Counted from the stretch's first letter, positions 12,113 to 25,822 are shown. The stretch: DNA of 64,000 nt from Cydia pomonella (GCF_033807575.1 NC_084722.1:2598832-2662831), one strand, 5' to 3'. The notes: a model not told the origin generated them from the letters alone. Numbers and translations: made by a program.

Positions 12113-12247
12113 AGTAGTAGTCCTTCCTTGCCGTAACCGGCAATGGCGACTCCAGCATCAAATGTTCTTGTCCAGATTATGAAATGCTCTCATGGTACTC
12201 AAACGATCACATGGTGCGCAATGGAGTTGTCCAGTCGAGTTGCGGGC

Positions 12248-12322
12248 ATACGCTCAATTCTACGCATAAAGTGGCAAGACAAGATACCGAACACGGAAGT
12301 TTTACGTCGCGTCCAGATGCAA
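12248..12322 (+). mobile_element. LINE reverse transcriptase C-terminal fragment
   Basis: The translation contains LRIKWQDKIPNTEVLRR, a pattern common in the C-terminal region of jockey/RTE-type LINE proteins. It is only about 25 codons long and is a relic. Confidence 0.55.
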
Positions 12323-12427
12323 ATATGTATTCGACATAAAATTAATAATCGATTTAACACATATAGCTAGAACAATACTGAAATGAAATTTAAATCAAAT
12401 TATGATAATTCTGAACATCCTTATAGG

Positions 12428-12503
12428 CATAGAGAACTAAGCATAGAGTGCTTACTCCATGCATCAGTTTTCTTACCAAAACGCTTATTATTTTCGATTA
12501 TAT
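12428..12503. mobile_element. MITE family G, single end
   Basis: CATAGAG..CTAAGCATAGAGT and TTCTTACCAAAACGCTTATT match the terminal repeats of the elements at 24,041-24,433 and 63,059-63,360. Only one end is present. Confidence 0.65.
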
Positions 12504-12649
12504 ATTAGTAGAAAGGTTTAATGCAACAGGCTAATGTTTACTTAGTCAAAAAGCTGTGATATGGACTAGGTATTATTCGATGAAATGGATTTTAATCGCG
12601 TATTTCGCGAAATCGCGACTTGAATATCGTTTAATTTTAAATCAGTGTT

Positions 12650-12954
12650 ATGGTACTGTTACTATGAAGTTAGTATGAAAAATCAACATTTGACATCACA
12701 ATGAATCCACGTAATTTTAATGAATGTTACTTACTTTTAATTATTGAAAGCGAAAAAACATCCTTGACCTTGTTTTTAAATGTATTTTCTTCAATTTGAA
12801 TTGACGACTGCTGTGAAACTGCATGTTTTACTTTTCTATTAGTAGGTGGCAAGTTTTAAGTTACTTTCCGTTCATGTCATCTCGGATAAGGGTGAAGTTT
12901 GATGTCCTTAATACAAAAATATATTTTTCATATTAACTTCATAGTAACAGTATC
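12650..12954. mobile_element. Foldback element, about 30-bp inverted ends
   Basis: GTACTGTTACTATGAAGTTA at 12,652 is mirrored by TAACTTCATAGTAACAGTAT ending near 12,953, with ATGAAAAAT continuing inward on both arms. No coding capacity. Target duplication was not resolved. Confidence 0.6.
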
Positions 12955-15234
12955 CTTGATCTTATTTTTCCAATGTATTTTCTTATGTTTGATTTGACGA
13001 TTACTGTAGAACTGTATTAGTTAGGCTTTAGGCTTTGTGGCCTAGCCATTTATAGCTAGTGTTTCTTCTACCTAGTGCAGCGAATGCATGTAATTGCATA
13101 GCGGCGGCAATTTGCGAAGACCTACTGCGCGATTGCACAACCGCTCGAGCAAGTGCAAAGCAAAGTGCAGTGGAATATTGTAATGTTTCAAGAATGCGTG
13201 TTTGAACACATAGGCTATGTTGTATGCAGAGTATATAGGTAAAATTTATTGACATTTCGTAGCAAAAATGTGCGACATAAGATATTACTGGTAAAGGACT
13301 AAGGCTAATGTTTTGTTATAGGTTATTTGTGTAATGTTTAACACAAGAATTTTAGGATCTGGGTATGTACTATGGTTAAGTATGGTTCTAAGCCCCGAAG
13401 TAGAGGTAGAAAACAGCGAATTGATATCTCTTCATCTCACTCAAATCTGTAGCCCAACTGTAAGCAGAGTATTTCCGCCTTACAGACGAAAAAAATCCCA
13501 ATGATCAAATGTTAGATGTTTCAGTGTCAACAAAACTAAAAACAAATTATCAAATCGAAGGTTTTATCGACGCATTCAGCTCCAGAGATGTCCATAATAA
13601 GGAATTTTGAATAAATTTATGAGTGTTGTAGAGAGATACTTGCCAGCCAAAATGACCGGTTTACTAAATTTTCTCTCACTCTTGCAAGGGTGTAGTAAGA
13701 ATATAAATCCAATATAGCCCTGGCGTCACGTTGCCGGCAAATATAGGGTACCAGGAACATTGCTGGCACTATTGGCAATAAAGCGGGATAATATCGCGAG
13801 TATATTGACACATTTGCAACAACTTTGCGCGCTAATATAACTTGTTCGTAGGATTTATTGCGAGAAGCTTGAAATTCGGAATTTTTGTTTTGTTTTCACT
13901 AATAACCCGCACTAACTGGGAATAATATTCCTTTCCAGTTACCTCAAAAATTTTAAGATGTCCGAATAATTGATGAACTACTTTTAATTTACTAAAAGTG
14001 GGTATTATTTCGTCTCAGTTTTATCCCAGTTATTCCAAACATTCCATCTATTTTGTCCATCGGGAATAAGGCGTGGGAAAAATGGAAATAAACCCGCATC
14101 TTCATGAGACGTCAAGTCAAGGTCTCATTTAATTAACTTTTTTCTCAAATTACAATAAATGCTTGTAAGTCTCGTCTGTAATAGTAGCTTATTACGATAA
14201 TACGAGAACAGACAATACAATATCTTAGGACTCACGCGAGTTCTTGGAAGTTTACGGACTTATATGCTTAGTACTTCATCTCTGTTGTTATCTATACACG
14301 GTTAGATCCAAATTTTATCGTAACACATCTTCATTCTATGGTTCTAAAAACTGCATTGCAATATATTTGGCATATTTGGATGCAATCTATTTGATGCTGA
14401 CTGTAAAATTATCCTCGTAAAGCCCACCATACAAAATTATTCTCTTTTTAATTTGGACCTTGGCGTATAGGAAATTCAGATTAATTTATTTTGTTTGAGA
14501 AATGAATAAAATGGTTTATGAATGGCTCTAATTAGATTTAATCAGAGTGTCTATTGCAATGGACATTGAAGTTATGAGGTTAATACGTTCACATTTCTCC
14601 CCTTATTAAGAATTTGATAAAACCAGCTGTTTCATGGTGAATCCCTGTTATGCTGTGAAGCTAGATTATGAGATTATGTTTGTCATGGTGGGCAATATCG
14701 ATAATTTAAGTTACTCTAATGAGTTTAGTGTCTAAAGCTCTAAACCCTTTTCAAAACCGCTTCACGACTTTACGAGATAATCTCTGACCTAGACTTCGAC
14801 CTCACAATGCTATTGTTGTACCGACAACCTAGCTAGATCTACCTGGTTTATGGAGGATAAACAGATGTAGTCCAATGATAACAATACATTAAACAATTTA
14901 TGCATTTCAAAAGTATAAAGCGGTCTATCGAGCGGTCGTCGAGAAAGCGACTATCGATCGACTGTACGCGGAGATCCCATTTGAAAAATAAAAGATTTAA
15001 AGACAAACCCTTCTCATCGCCGCTGATCTGACATGAACATTGATTGTTCATTACAAGGGTCACCCTCAGTCCTTGTTGTTGATGTTGTTATACTTGAAAA
15101 AGAGCATGCGACATTAGATCTGAAACAATAAAAACTATTTTCCCTCAACGAGAGCCATTGACATCGTTTATAAAAGCAAATAAAACTTTATTGACGCAAT
15201 CAACTAAAGACATCAACACAAAATAGCCAATAAA
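12955..15234. other. Non-coding, nothing recognised
   Basis: No exon, RNA or repeat that I can support. The minus-strand frames at 13,028, 13,617 and 14,848 lack recognisable patterns. Confidence 0.4.
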
Positions 15235-15540
15235 TTGCGAGCCGGAAGAAAAGTGCTTAGCTGCAAGGTCGACCAGCAAACGTTACCGGACTATGTGACA
15301 GTGACAATGATAAGGAAGTGTGATAGGCGAGACAATGCAATTATGATAGGACCTTGTTTGATAATATCAGCTTTCTTTGAGTGCAGTGAAAGGCTCAAAG
15401 CTGTTGATAAAACGCCGAGTACTTCAAGAATACTTATGAGTATCATTCGAAGACTCTTTATTGTGTTGGCAATAGGAGGTCTTAACGCTAATAATCCCTT
15501 CCAGACAACTTTATTTACTATCAAATACCGACAAATTTAA
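15235..15540. other. Unexplained segment open on both strands
   Basis: A 101-codon frame on the plus strand (GTG/ATG region to stop at 15,540) overlaps a 77-codon minus-strand frame (15,291-15,524). Base composition is less AT-rich than the flanks. Neither translation is a family I recognise, and there are no clear splice sites. It could be an old exon, a conserved non-coding element or part of a transposon. Confidence 0.25.
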
Positions 15541-15883
15541 AAAGGCGTATTTAACCTACACTAAAGCCTTTTAAAGTATGTACATCAATATTGAGAAATT
15601 AGGTACCTAGCAAAAACTGCATTTATGTCCAAGGAATCAAGCAAGTAACTATACTCGTCATAGTAGACGAATTATCAACTATTTTGAATTTTGCTCATAC
15701 CATAAACTTTGCTTCGTTTAAGATTATACTAGGTTGTGTGTAAAATTGACCCCAAATAATGATACCTATACATATTTAGGAAGAATCATTTCCGTCACAC
15801 ATCGTTTAATAGGAAAGATGCCGTCTTGACACATATTTACGAGATGTTCAACTTTAACATGATGGCTGGATGATGATATAAAT

Positions 15884-15925
15884 AAATAAATATTATAGGA
15901 CAATTTTACACAAATCAATCTAGTT
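15884..15925 (-). mobile_element. SINE family S1, 3' end fragment
   Basis: AAATAAATATTATAGGACAA and the following TTTACACAAAT match the 3' end of the S1 SINE at 42,351 in the same orientation. The head is missing. Confidence 0.55.
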
Positions 15926-16370
15926 CCACAGTATAAGCTCAATTGTTCAACCCGCTTATAATACATACACTAAAAAAAAGTGACCAAGTCCACCAGTAGC
16001 GGAGGTCGGAATAGAACCGGCATCTTGATCTTACCCGGCCACGGCGGTGGGTACCCTTTCCAAATTCTCGGGAGAATTCCATCTTTAGAAGGCTCGACGC
16101 ATCTACCTTGTCTTGTACTTATAATGAGAGATATTGTTTTTTCTCAGGAATACCTACATCTAGGAACCTTTGGACTCTCATTAAGAGAATGCAAACCTTC
16201 TCAGGGTCTGGCAAAACGACGACAGCACGCGTCATTTTGCGTCAACCTTCAAGTTTAAATACCTATCTTACAGAATCTACTTCAGCATTAAGCAGAATTA
16301 ATTACTGATAGCCGGACAACCTTATAACAGTAAAATATGTAAAAGAATAGCCCCCGTAGTTTGTAGCAAA

Positions 16371-16624
16371 GAGATTTTGAAATAGACGTGGATTGTCAAA
16401 GAAAACTTTGTCGCTCGAAACTATGCCGCCATACCTTTGACCTATGCTCTATTAGATGGCGCCACTACTTGATATTTAACAAATTTAACACATATCGGTG
16501 AAATACTAAGGATCGAAGTCAAATGGCGTTCTAAGCTTTAATCATGTGTCGAAAGATGCCAGTAAATTTACTGTGGCTACAAAGTTTACTTTAACAATCC
16601 ACTTATATTTCAAATTCTCTTTGG
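16371..16624. mobile_element. MITE family F, copy with degraded left end
   Basis: Has both outer ends (GAAATAGACGTGGATTGTCA and TTAACAATCCACTTATATTT), the internal GATATTTAACAAATTTAACA segment and the GTAAATTTACTGTGGCTAC motif found at 60,640-61,035. Confidence 0.7.
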
Positions 16625-19600
16625 TTTATAGTATCGCTCGCAGGCGTATCTGCTTGACAAAAATGCGAATACACCAAACCTCTCATGAGCATTTTAAGGA
16701 CAGCTATCACTTTTATTACTGAGTGGCTCCCTACCTCCCTGAGAGGGGATCCAATCGTCAATAATAGGTGGGGTTCTAATTTTATGGACTCTTTACGGGT
16801 TTTATAGGTATAGTCGGCAGTTGCCCCTCTTTTTTGTTATTTAGCTGAGATTCCTAACAATAAAGCTTATATGGATTTATGTCAGTCTTTGTGTGTGTAT
16901 AGTATGAGTCTATATCGTTTACTACAAGCCAATATTACAGGTTAGAACCGAACAACAGACTTAAAAACCCCGTATTATGCTAAATAAAATCATTTTTATG
17001 CCCAAAATGGCTTACATTACATCATTTTGTAAAAGCGCTGATACTTTTCAAACTGCTGATCGATTTTTATCAAACATAACTAAAAACCACCGCAAGGAAA
17101 CTCGCTTTCACGGCAAAAAACAGCATTGAAATCGGTCCATCCGTTGGAGAGCTAAGATGCCACAGATAGATAGGCATACATTGGAGTCATACATATAACA
17201 CTCCTCTTTTTGCGTCGGGAGTTAAAAAGTAACATGAAGGACAGTTTCAGGGAACCGCACAATACAAATCCAATACTAGTCATAAAAATGCAATACTATA
17301 CCTCTAGAAACTTTCCATCACAAAAAACAATCTAAGAAACCTCAAAAAAAGTCTGATGAGTGACGTTTTTTAAACAACACAGTCCATACTTTTATAATAG
17401 TCTACGACTTGGTCGGAGATTCCTGAATTCCCGGCATCTGAAGTAACACACTATTGTGTGGATTTCCAACTTTGTTTAATAATATAGGCTATAAGCCTTA
17501 CAAAGAAACCCAACACAAGTTTAACATAATCCAAAGTCCAACAATTAGCATACAAGTGTACTTAATTTTAATGTGAATACAACGTCAATTTACGAGGAAT
17601 AAAATAAGTAGAGACAAGTGTGTTGAACCCAGCGGCGTGTGTATTATTTACACAACTTATGTAATACTTTAATAATCAGAAATGACTTTTAGAAGTGGGG
17701 TGGGACGGGGCTAAAAGTGCTACGGGTAAAAAGTAAAAAGGGCTTTTAAGAAAAAAATGTTCTTAATCATAAGTCCGTTTGGGATTTTTGATAAGAACTA
17801 GGGACTTCGTTCATTTTTTGCAGTAATGTTTTAATACTTTAATATCACGGGTAAGATACGTATATTAAACCAAATATCATTATTTTCAGGCAACTAAGGC
17901 CCGGCTCACACATTATACCTTATGGACTAACATACATACAATATTAAAAACCTTAAAAGCTAAAAATAATTTTGACGGCAAAGTTTTCTGGTGAGTCACC
18001 TGTTTATAAGACAATGTGCTAAAATTTCTTACTAATACTAACTTACGGTCTAAACCAACGATTGTTCAATATTGTAATAGTATTGTTGTTGTTGTGATTG
18101 TTGTTGGATCAGAGATAAAAGGCAATAAAACATTACACTTTGCTAATACAAACGGTTTTACTTATAGAACAATTAATTATTCATGGCTCGTATTAGACAA
18201 GTCTAATTATTCATAAACGCGCTGCAATCCACAATTAGCTAATATTCGGATGTCTTAATCTAACATTTTGTCTTATGTATTTGTTAGAAAGGGATAAAAC
18301 ATAATAACTAATTAAGGCTTGAAGAGTTTTAAAAGGGGGTTAGACTTTACATCTGTTTAACAATCATAAGTCACAACTCAAGTTAGTTGTGAAACTTGCA
18401 AACTATAGACAATAATAGAACATTACCTACACGTTGTTGACTCAAGTGGCCTAAGTGGCCTAACATATTTGCAATCAATGAATATTCCATACAAGATTCC
18501 TATCTTTATTGGCATAACACGGAAACTCAAGAGTCGCTATTTAAATCTCGTTATGACGTTTCAGCGTATGTTTATTTGTCTGACCACCTTATTCACTGAA
18601 CTCACATAGCTGGTATATCTTGACTTGGAGTTCCTTACTAATTATACGTGACCAGAGGCCACACTTACGTTGGTAAACGAAGCCTATGTAAATCCAGTTG
18701 TACCTACCAGTCATTGGCAGTCAAGGAGACGACATTGACTATATTAATAGTTTTTTTACAGCTGCGACGCGTAACCCAGTTTGTGTGATATAAACTTTTT
18801 GCGTCGGAAATTCGGAAGTGTGGATGTCGTATGTAAATTGTGTCTAATTTCACTGCCCTTGACACATAAACTGGTATTTGCTGCGTAAATTAGTTATTAA
18901 TAAATTAAAAATCCGTACATCCTGAGCACGCATCTTCGCACGCACTAAGACGTAGGAATACAGAAAAAATCTATGATGTGAAAAGAGTATAGTCTTCGAT
19001 AACGATTTATATTAGGACTGATAATCACATGAAGGGAGAAGATATGAAAAATAAGGAAGCGAATGATAACAAGATGGCGAAATTCAAGACTAAATAGCAA
19101 TTAAAATAGCTAATTTGTATGGAAACCTAGGAAACTACGCATTGACTAGTTTTCATAATTGCGTCGTTTCTGTTGCATTAGATCCGGTGCACATAAATTA
19201 TCAAAATTAAATCAACTATAGTTAAGGTGGTGTAGCTTTTTCAACATATGAAGCCGATGGATTTAAAACCGGAAATGACACAAACACACCATGGAATTTA
19301 GGACAAGGAATAGACGAGAAAGGAATCTATATAATTAAACTATAATATTATATAATCAGACCGCAGTTGAATTTCTAGCCCGGATGTATTTAGCTCTTCA
19401 CGTCACAGACGAAAGACACCAAAACATGATGCAACAGACAGAAAAAAATTAGGCATAAAATATCGATACTTTTCAAAATAACTCATAGGAAAGTATTGTA
19501 AACAGGTATATATGAGTATGAGCTTTTCTCGCTGTGAACACGAAACCTTGATTCAGTGCGTTTATTTCTGGACTAAGACAAGCGCCAGTCATAACTGCCG

Positions 19601-20734
19601 ATATTATACACAGAGCTTTAATAGATGGATAAAAGCTGACTGTCAATCTACGGAACTAGCTGTAGAACGAGGTTTTTGGTGAGATTACGAGTAGAAGCAA
19701 TCTTTGAAAGAATAGGCGTCTTTTGACCAACTCTAAGGGCGAGCAATATGTGCTCGCACCTCCTATACGAATCCATATAAAATGTTTAATCAATAATTCG
19801 GTTTGGTCCCTAAGTTGTTAAACTGAACCTAGAGTTTAGACTTTTTAGAGGGTTGATGACACCCCTAGAGTTACAAGTAGGTATCGACGGACGATAACAC
19901 TACGCTTAGCACCATCAGGACATCCTTTTATGAAGCTACAAGTTATAATTCTACAGATGTAAAATGGCGTTTGACACGAGCTTTCCGAATGGAGAAGGTG
20001 AGGCGTTTTGACCAGTTTCCCCCTTAGTAAAGTATCTTTAAATTGTAACTTGTAGATAAAACGCGTAATAAAAGGCGTGCTGTAGTCTAGCTCGCCACCA
20101 ACGTAGTATAAAATACGTATTGCATTGCGTTGCATCAGCTTTTGACCTAATTTCGAGTAGACAAAGTATCCATGAATAAATTGCTGTTCACTTCAGGAAA
20201 TATTTCAAATTCAACTGGAATAATGGATTTCCGATGTTTCTGTCACGAAATAATAGATGATAGACAGTTGCAAAGACAAAACAAGTAGAAATGACACAGA
20301 GTGGTACATAATTATTAAAAAAAACTGACAACGCAACAATAAGCTCGAATATAGCTAATTGATGAGAGTAAATGATTTCAATTGGATGAGTAGAAAGCCA
20401 GCCACTTGCACCAATTGTTCCAAGTATCGGCATATGAATTCAAATCTGTATGTACACTCTGCAAAAGTGTACGCTCATTTTATTCATGGTATTAATTTAG
20501 AAGTGAGTATGCACTTTTGTTGCTCGCTGTACAGAACTAGTTAATAGAAAAGGGTTTTCAAAACTATCTGAATCTGATAACAAATTTACTTATTTTTAAG
20601 CAAAGAGCGAGTGCAGGTAATTTTGAACACAAGCCCCTTCAGCTACTTCTGCTGTTCATAACCATATGTAATGCGACAATAATGCTTGTCAGCTACACTA
20701 ATGAGTACTTGCATTGATGTATTTTCTGTATTAT
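16625..20734. other. Long non-coding stretch, nothing recognised
   Basis: About 4.1 kb of AT-rich sequence with no frame longer than chance, no exon-like GC-rich island and no clear repeat termini. It may be intron or intergenic DNA. Confidence 0.45.
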
Positions 20735-20985
20735 TTTTGTTGTATAGAAGTGTGCAATAAAAAGTATTTGTATTGTATTGTAAAGAGTAATGAAAAGCTT
20801 TTATTTAACTTAGTTTAGTTTGTTACTTAGTGTTGGTCAAATCTTGAAAGCTACATTTGACCCACTTCCTGATTTCCGATTGAACTTTTTTTTTTATACC
20901 ACGACGGTGGCAAACAAGCATACGGCCCGCCTGATGGTAAGCAGTCACCGCAGCCTATGGACGCCTGCAACTCCAGTCTGAAAGT
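20735..20985. mobile_element. Two LINE 3' ends
   Basis: First, GTGCAATAAAAAGTATTTGT followed by ATTG repeats looks like a LINE 3' tail on the plus strand. Second, from 20,887, a poly-T run followed by CCACGACGGTGGCAAACAAG and CCCGCCTGATGGTAAGCAGT is the complement of the CR1-like 3' family also at 31,366 and 55,615. Confidence 0.55.
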
Positions 20986-22043
20986 TTGCATACATAAGTA
21001 GGCCAGGTGAGTTTGTAATATTATGGTACCATAGAGCTGGTCTGATGATGGAGACAGGAGGTGGCCATAGTAACTCTGTGATGAAACAACGCAACCTAAT
21101 TATGTTTGGGGTTTTTAGAATTCTCTCGATGAGTATAAGTTGCCTGTGGTAAAAAAGTACAGTCAGCGATAAAAGCTTGTACCAAAAAATTTATTATGTG
21201 GACTAGAGGCGTGCATTTTTAATTTAGATGATGGCATTGAAATTCTGTCTCTTGGTCGTAACTTACAGTTTGTGGGTATTTTTACTATGTTTGCTACTGG
21301 GAAGAACTGGTTATATTTTCTTAAAAATTTGCATATTTCGAATGTGTATAAAGACGTCAGGGTCATAAATCATAATGTTGAGCTTGGGAAAATGTGGTCA
21401 GCAACTATCTATTTGATTTATGTTAACTAAGATCTTTCCTCCACTATTGATTCCAATTTCACATAATATATTTATTTTTATGGCGGGCGTTACGATGATA
21501 TAATTATGTTTTTTTCTTTATTATAAACCCCTTATAGCGTTTGCGAGATCATAATGATCATATATGTACATATAGACATAAACAAACACAAACAAAGCTT
21601 CAGTAGACGGATATCGGAAAGGAAAATACAGGAGCGAAGAAAATAGTAACGATCGCAGATATCTATTTTCGGATTCGAGTCATAGCCAAGGTAAACATCA
21701 ACTCGGAACTTCTCAAACAAGAATCGCTGTTTTACGCAAAGATATAAATGATGACAAGGAGTAGAGTAGGTAAATTACGCAGTAAAATACTTATTTATAT
21801 ATTTACCTAAAGGGTCTCTATTGTTTCCCATAAAGTTTGAAGTCATAATGTATTGTTTGTCCGCATTTTCGTTAGTCATAATTTGGTTTTTCTCAGAAAC
21901 GCGTAACTTTTCAGGATTATCTATATATATAGGTTAGGTCTGTTTTATGCCAATCCTGAAATCTTATATATATATATATTGGCCACCACATCTATAGCAG
22001 TTGATTGTTGCAGCGTCGGGTAAAATCAGGTGTTGTAGGGAGG
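20986..22043. other. Non-coding, fragment of a TA-type MITE end
   Basis: GTACAGTCAGCGATAAAAGC near 21,160 resembles the terminus of the foldback element at 25,825. A short TA run lies at about 21,967. No gene. Confidence 0.4.
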
Positions 22044-22127
22044 TTGATTGCGACGTCTGCGATGACTGAAGAGTCCAATACCAGAGCGGCATCTTCTGCC
22101 ACAACAATCACAAACATGACGATAGTC
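22044..22127 (-). mobile_element. LINE C-terminal zinc-finger fragment
   Basis: Minus-strand translation reads HVCDCCGRRCRSGIGLFSHR, the Cys/His motif (C-x2-C-G-R-x-C-R-S-x-I-G-L-x-S-H-x-R) that I know from the C-termini of many insect LINE polyproteins. It abuts a plus-strand LINE fragment. The long plus-strand frame spanning both is therefore an artefact of juxtaposition. Confidence 0.75.
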
Positions 22128-22159
22128 CAAGGGAGACTTATAACTAAAAATAAATTAAA

Positions 22160-22825
22160 ATTAGACGACCAAATGTTACCTCCAGTGAGACTGAATGGCA
22201 CTCCTCTTAAAGTAGTAAGAGAATTTAAGTACTTGGGACACTGGGTAACCGCATCGCTAAAAGATGATATAGATGTAGAAAGGGAGCGTAGGGCGCTGGC
22301 AGTAAGAAGTAATATGTTGATTCGTAGGTTCGCAAGGTGTACTAGCAACGTTAAAATCACCCTTTTTAAGGCGTACTGTCAGTCATTTTACACCTGCAGC
22401 CTATGGATCAACTTTACTCAAAAAACTTACAGCGCCCTGCGCGTGCAATATAATAATGCTTTTAGGATGCTGTTGGGGCTGCCGCGCTATTGCAGCGCTA
22501 GCGGTATGTTCGCGGAGGCGCGCACCGACGGCTTCCACGCCATCATGCGCAAGCGGGTGGCGTCGCTGGTGCGGCGCGTGCGCGGCAGCGCCAACAGTCT
22601 CCTTGCCACAGTCGCGGACAGGGTAGATGGCGCTTTCTGGCAGTACTGGAGCAGCCTACATGCCCATAACAATCGAGATAGGATACTACATTATAAAATA
22701 AAATAGGTATTAATATAGGTTTAGTTTATTAGGTAATAAGTTACTAATATAATATAATATAATATAATATAATATGGAAATAATTCTGAAATAAATGTTT
22801 ATTTAATTTAATTTAATTTATGACT
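22160..22825 (+). mobile_element. 5'-truncated LINE, reverse transcriptase C-terminal part
   Basis: The translation up to the stop at 22,706 contains FKYLGHWVTASLKDDIDVER, RRFARCTS, LRVQYNNAFRMLLGLPR and YCSASGMFAEAR. This aligns block by block with the C-terminus of the long LINE frame at 48,286-50,931 (VKYLGHILLSSLKDLEDVER..., LRVQYNNAWRALFRLPRWCS). After the stop come a (TATAA)n run and AATAAATGTTT followed by ATTTA repeats. It lacks the endonuclease and the catalytic reverse transcriptase core. Confidence 0.9.
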
Positions 22826-24040
22826 AATGATAATCTGACAATCATTACATTATGACTTTCAATGATTATGTCAAACAAAGGGATCCGTTACCTAAAGGGA
22901 GAGACTGAAGCTGGAATTAACAGCTAGAATTGACTTCAAAACGCCATTAGAATCTCACTAAATCATGACCAACTTACCCCCTTATCCATTAAACTTTACA
23001 AGCCCCACTTAGTTGTTTTTTATCTCTTTCTTACAAACAAATAAGTCAAAATGACAGATTAAGACAAACGATTAGGTAACTTAACAACGCCATAAATAAC
23101 CAAATAGTCGGGATTAATTACACAAAAGAAATTGCTTTTTAAAATGTTGGAATTAGATTGTCCGAATTTTCGGGACTGGAATTCAGGCTTTCTTGAATTA
23201 ATGACTTGTTAATACTTACTGATACTTCTAACCCCTGTCTCCCCTACTCGCTACGTACATATAAATTATATCATAGTTTTTGTTATTGTGTTTTGTATTT
23301 TTCTGAACTGTACAGTAAAACCCACTGAAGCCATCGAAGGCAAGACGAAGCTATCAAATATTTTCCTCTTGCCTCAATTTGCCTAGCTTTATACTGAACC
23401 CTTTCTAAGTAGAAATAAGTAACATATCAAACATATGTACAAAATGTTTATTAATTATTACGTAAACTGAATGAATAGCCAACATATTACATATTTATAG
23501 CCCAGAAAATTGACCTAAACATTCCTGAATATTTAATTGCACATTTCCGGACGCATGCATGACATTGAAACCCATGATAACGGGAAACACATCACTACCA
23601 CATAGTTTAACTGAAAACCAACCTTATTCTAAGTAACAATAAGGTCTATGTATGGTTCGTTGTTAATCATGTGCTGACGTAAATAGTGTCGACGTTGTTA
23701 GACCTAAATGACCCCGGAGGCTTGGCTCGGATGAGGATAAACGTTGCTTTGATCTAGAGAAGTATGTACAGTTTAGACGGATACCTAATATGCAGTTTTA
23801 TTAATGAATACGTTATTCAGTATCCAATTTAAACCATAATATTGTCATAATAAGGTTCCTTTTTAAACGATATTGTTGTTTAGCCACGTACCTAACACGG
23901 GAGCTGACCGCCTGCATAAAAGAAACAAAAGCTTTTCTTTGACAGATTAGTGTCCAACGCGTAAAAATCATTACAGAAAATTCATATTATAACCAAAACT
24001 TGAGTTAATGTAAAAGGGCAAAGCTTAGGCCTCCTGAACC
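22826..24040. other. Non-coding, nothing recognised
   Basis: No supported gene or repeat. Confidence 0.4.
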
Positions 24041-24433
24041 CATAGAGAAATAACTAAGTATAGTGCTGACTCCATACATCAGTTTTCTTACCAAAACGCT
24101 TATTTTGTAGTCGACATCTAGCGTCAAGTAACAGATTTATCAGTACTGCTACTTGACAATAGATGTCACGACGAACAAAAAAGTGTAATGCTCAACAATT
24201 TCCAGCTAATATTATAACCGGAACTCTATTTTCAATTCCTTCTGCTTGTATTATTAATCGTAAAGTGCTGAGCAATACACTTTCCGTCAGTCGCGACACT
24301 CGTGACATCTAGTGTCAAGTAGCGGTACTGATAAATCCGCTACTTGACGCTAGATGTCGACTACGAAAATAATAAGCGTTTTGATAAAACTGATGTATGG
24401 ATTGGGCACTCTATGCTTACTTATTTCTCTATG
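24041..24433. mobile_element. MITE family G, nearly complete foldback copy
   Basis: The ends are inverted copies: CATAGAGAAATAACTAAGTA at the left and TACTTATTTCTCTATG at the right, with inverted CATCAGTTTT, AAAACGCTTATT and GTCGACATCTAGCGTCAAGT continuing inward for over 100 bp on each arm. The centre is unrelated and non-coding. Other copies: 12,428 (end), 56,841 (end), 63,059-63,360 (nearly complete). Confidence 0.85.
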
Positions 24434-24545
24434 ACTAAACAGGATGCTTGGCTCGGAACGTTGCTTTGTTCTAGTGATAATTGATAAGTGACTGGTATAT
24501 ACCCATCCTGTCTAACGCAAGTCGATTAAAAGTAAACCAATGGTA

Positions 24546-24815
24546 GTATTGATTTTTTTTATGATAGAGGAGGCAAACGAGCAGACGGATCACGTTATGG
24601 TTAGCGATTACCGCCGCCCATGGACACCTGCAACACCAGAGGGGTTGTAAGTGCGTTGCCGGCCTTTAAGATGGGAGTACGCTCTTTTCTTGAAGGTTTG
24701 AAGGTCGTATCGGTCCGGAAATACCGCAGGCGATAGTTACACAGTTTGGCTGTGCGAGGCAGAAAGTTTCTGGAGAAACGCACAGTTGAGGAATGCCAAC
24801 CATCTAACTTCATTT
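24546..24815 (-). mobile_element. CR1/jockey-type LINE C-terminus and 3' end
   Basis: The minus-strand frame (24,601-24,813) reads DGWHSSTVRFSRNFLPRTAK, continues with YRLRYFRTDTTFKPSRKERT and ends with GNALTTPLVLQVSMGG. This resembles the tail of LINE proteins ('R..FFPRT..LWN.LP...F......FK'). The 3' part then carries CGTTTGCCTCCTCTATCAT and poly-A. The frame is degraded. Confidence 0.65.
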
Positions 24816-25822
24816 ATTAAATGATTTTATTTTTTTGGAGGCAGAGGAGTTACATGCGCGTTGCTGACCGTCGATAAATAATGGAATTTGTATGCAACAT
24901 TGTTGTCGTGAAATTGAGACTGTAATTTTTTTAACGTTTTGATTTTTGACTGACCTTAAACTACGCATTTCGCAACCAGTTTTTTAACCGGCGCAAATTC
25001 GACTTTGCCGTCCATTTTTGAGAAAATTATTTTCATCACACTTGCTCCAAAAACATCTTATTTCATGCAGGTGTACTGAAGGACAAAAGCCTGTATTGTT
25101 CCCGCGGGAGTTATGGATTGTGAAAAAAAAACTCCCTAGGGAGTTATAGCTTTTTCTTTTAATTTTGCCACTAATTCATACGAACCATGTAAGTTTACTT
25201 TTAAAATAATGACGTTTATAGTTTAATATTTTTGTTTATGTTTAAAATTATTTATTTCGATTAATTTAACAGCCGTTTAAAATATTTTTACATAATTTCC
25301 AATCGTGGCTCAATGCTGAATAAGTCTGTGCCTTCGATACCTAACCTGTCAAGAAAATACAAAATGGCGGACGAATGTTTGATATGTCACCGTATTTAAG
25401 AATTATTTCGCTTAAAATTTCGTTTTTTCTTCACAAGTGCGATGAAAAACATTGTGTGTAAGGGAGTAAGAATATTGCAAACTCGGGTTCAAACACCACC
25501 CTCGTATTCAAAATTTAACTTACCCCCCTCGTTGCACAATGTACTATAGATTATAATTAGGTTTCCGTTTAAGGGTACAAAATGTGTTAATGAAATTTAG
25601 CAACAATGAAATATAGCGACCATGCGCATGGCAGGAGGGTGTGACGCCTAGCAAGCTAAATCGTAAACTTGAACTTGACATTGACACTTCGCGTCATTAA
25701 ACAGGGGTGAGGGGGGGGGGGTCCTGTCCCTACGGTTCGTATAAAATATGCTGTAGAAATAACTGATCCCACATGCACAGAAACTTATTTGCTCGGGGGT
25801 CAGTTCTCTCTGCAGCTTACTG
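24816..25822. other. Non-coding, nothing recognised
   Basis: No supported gene. A poly-G run of ten lies near 25,710. Confidence 0.4.

Noticed and set aside
22005..22706. 233-codon plus-strand frame read as a single gene
   Set aside because: The first ~50 codons are antisense to a separate LINE zinc-finger fragment (22,044-22,127, minus). Only the rest is LINE protein, so the frame is a chance junction.
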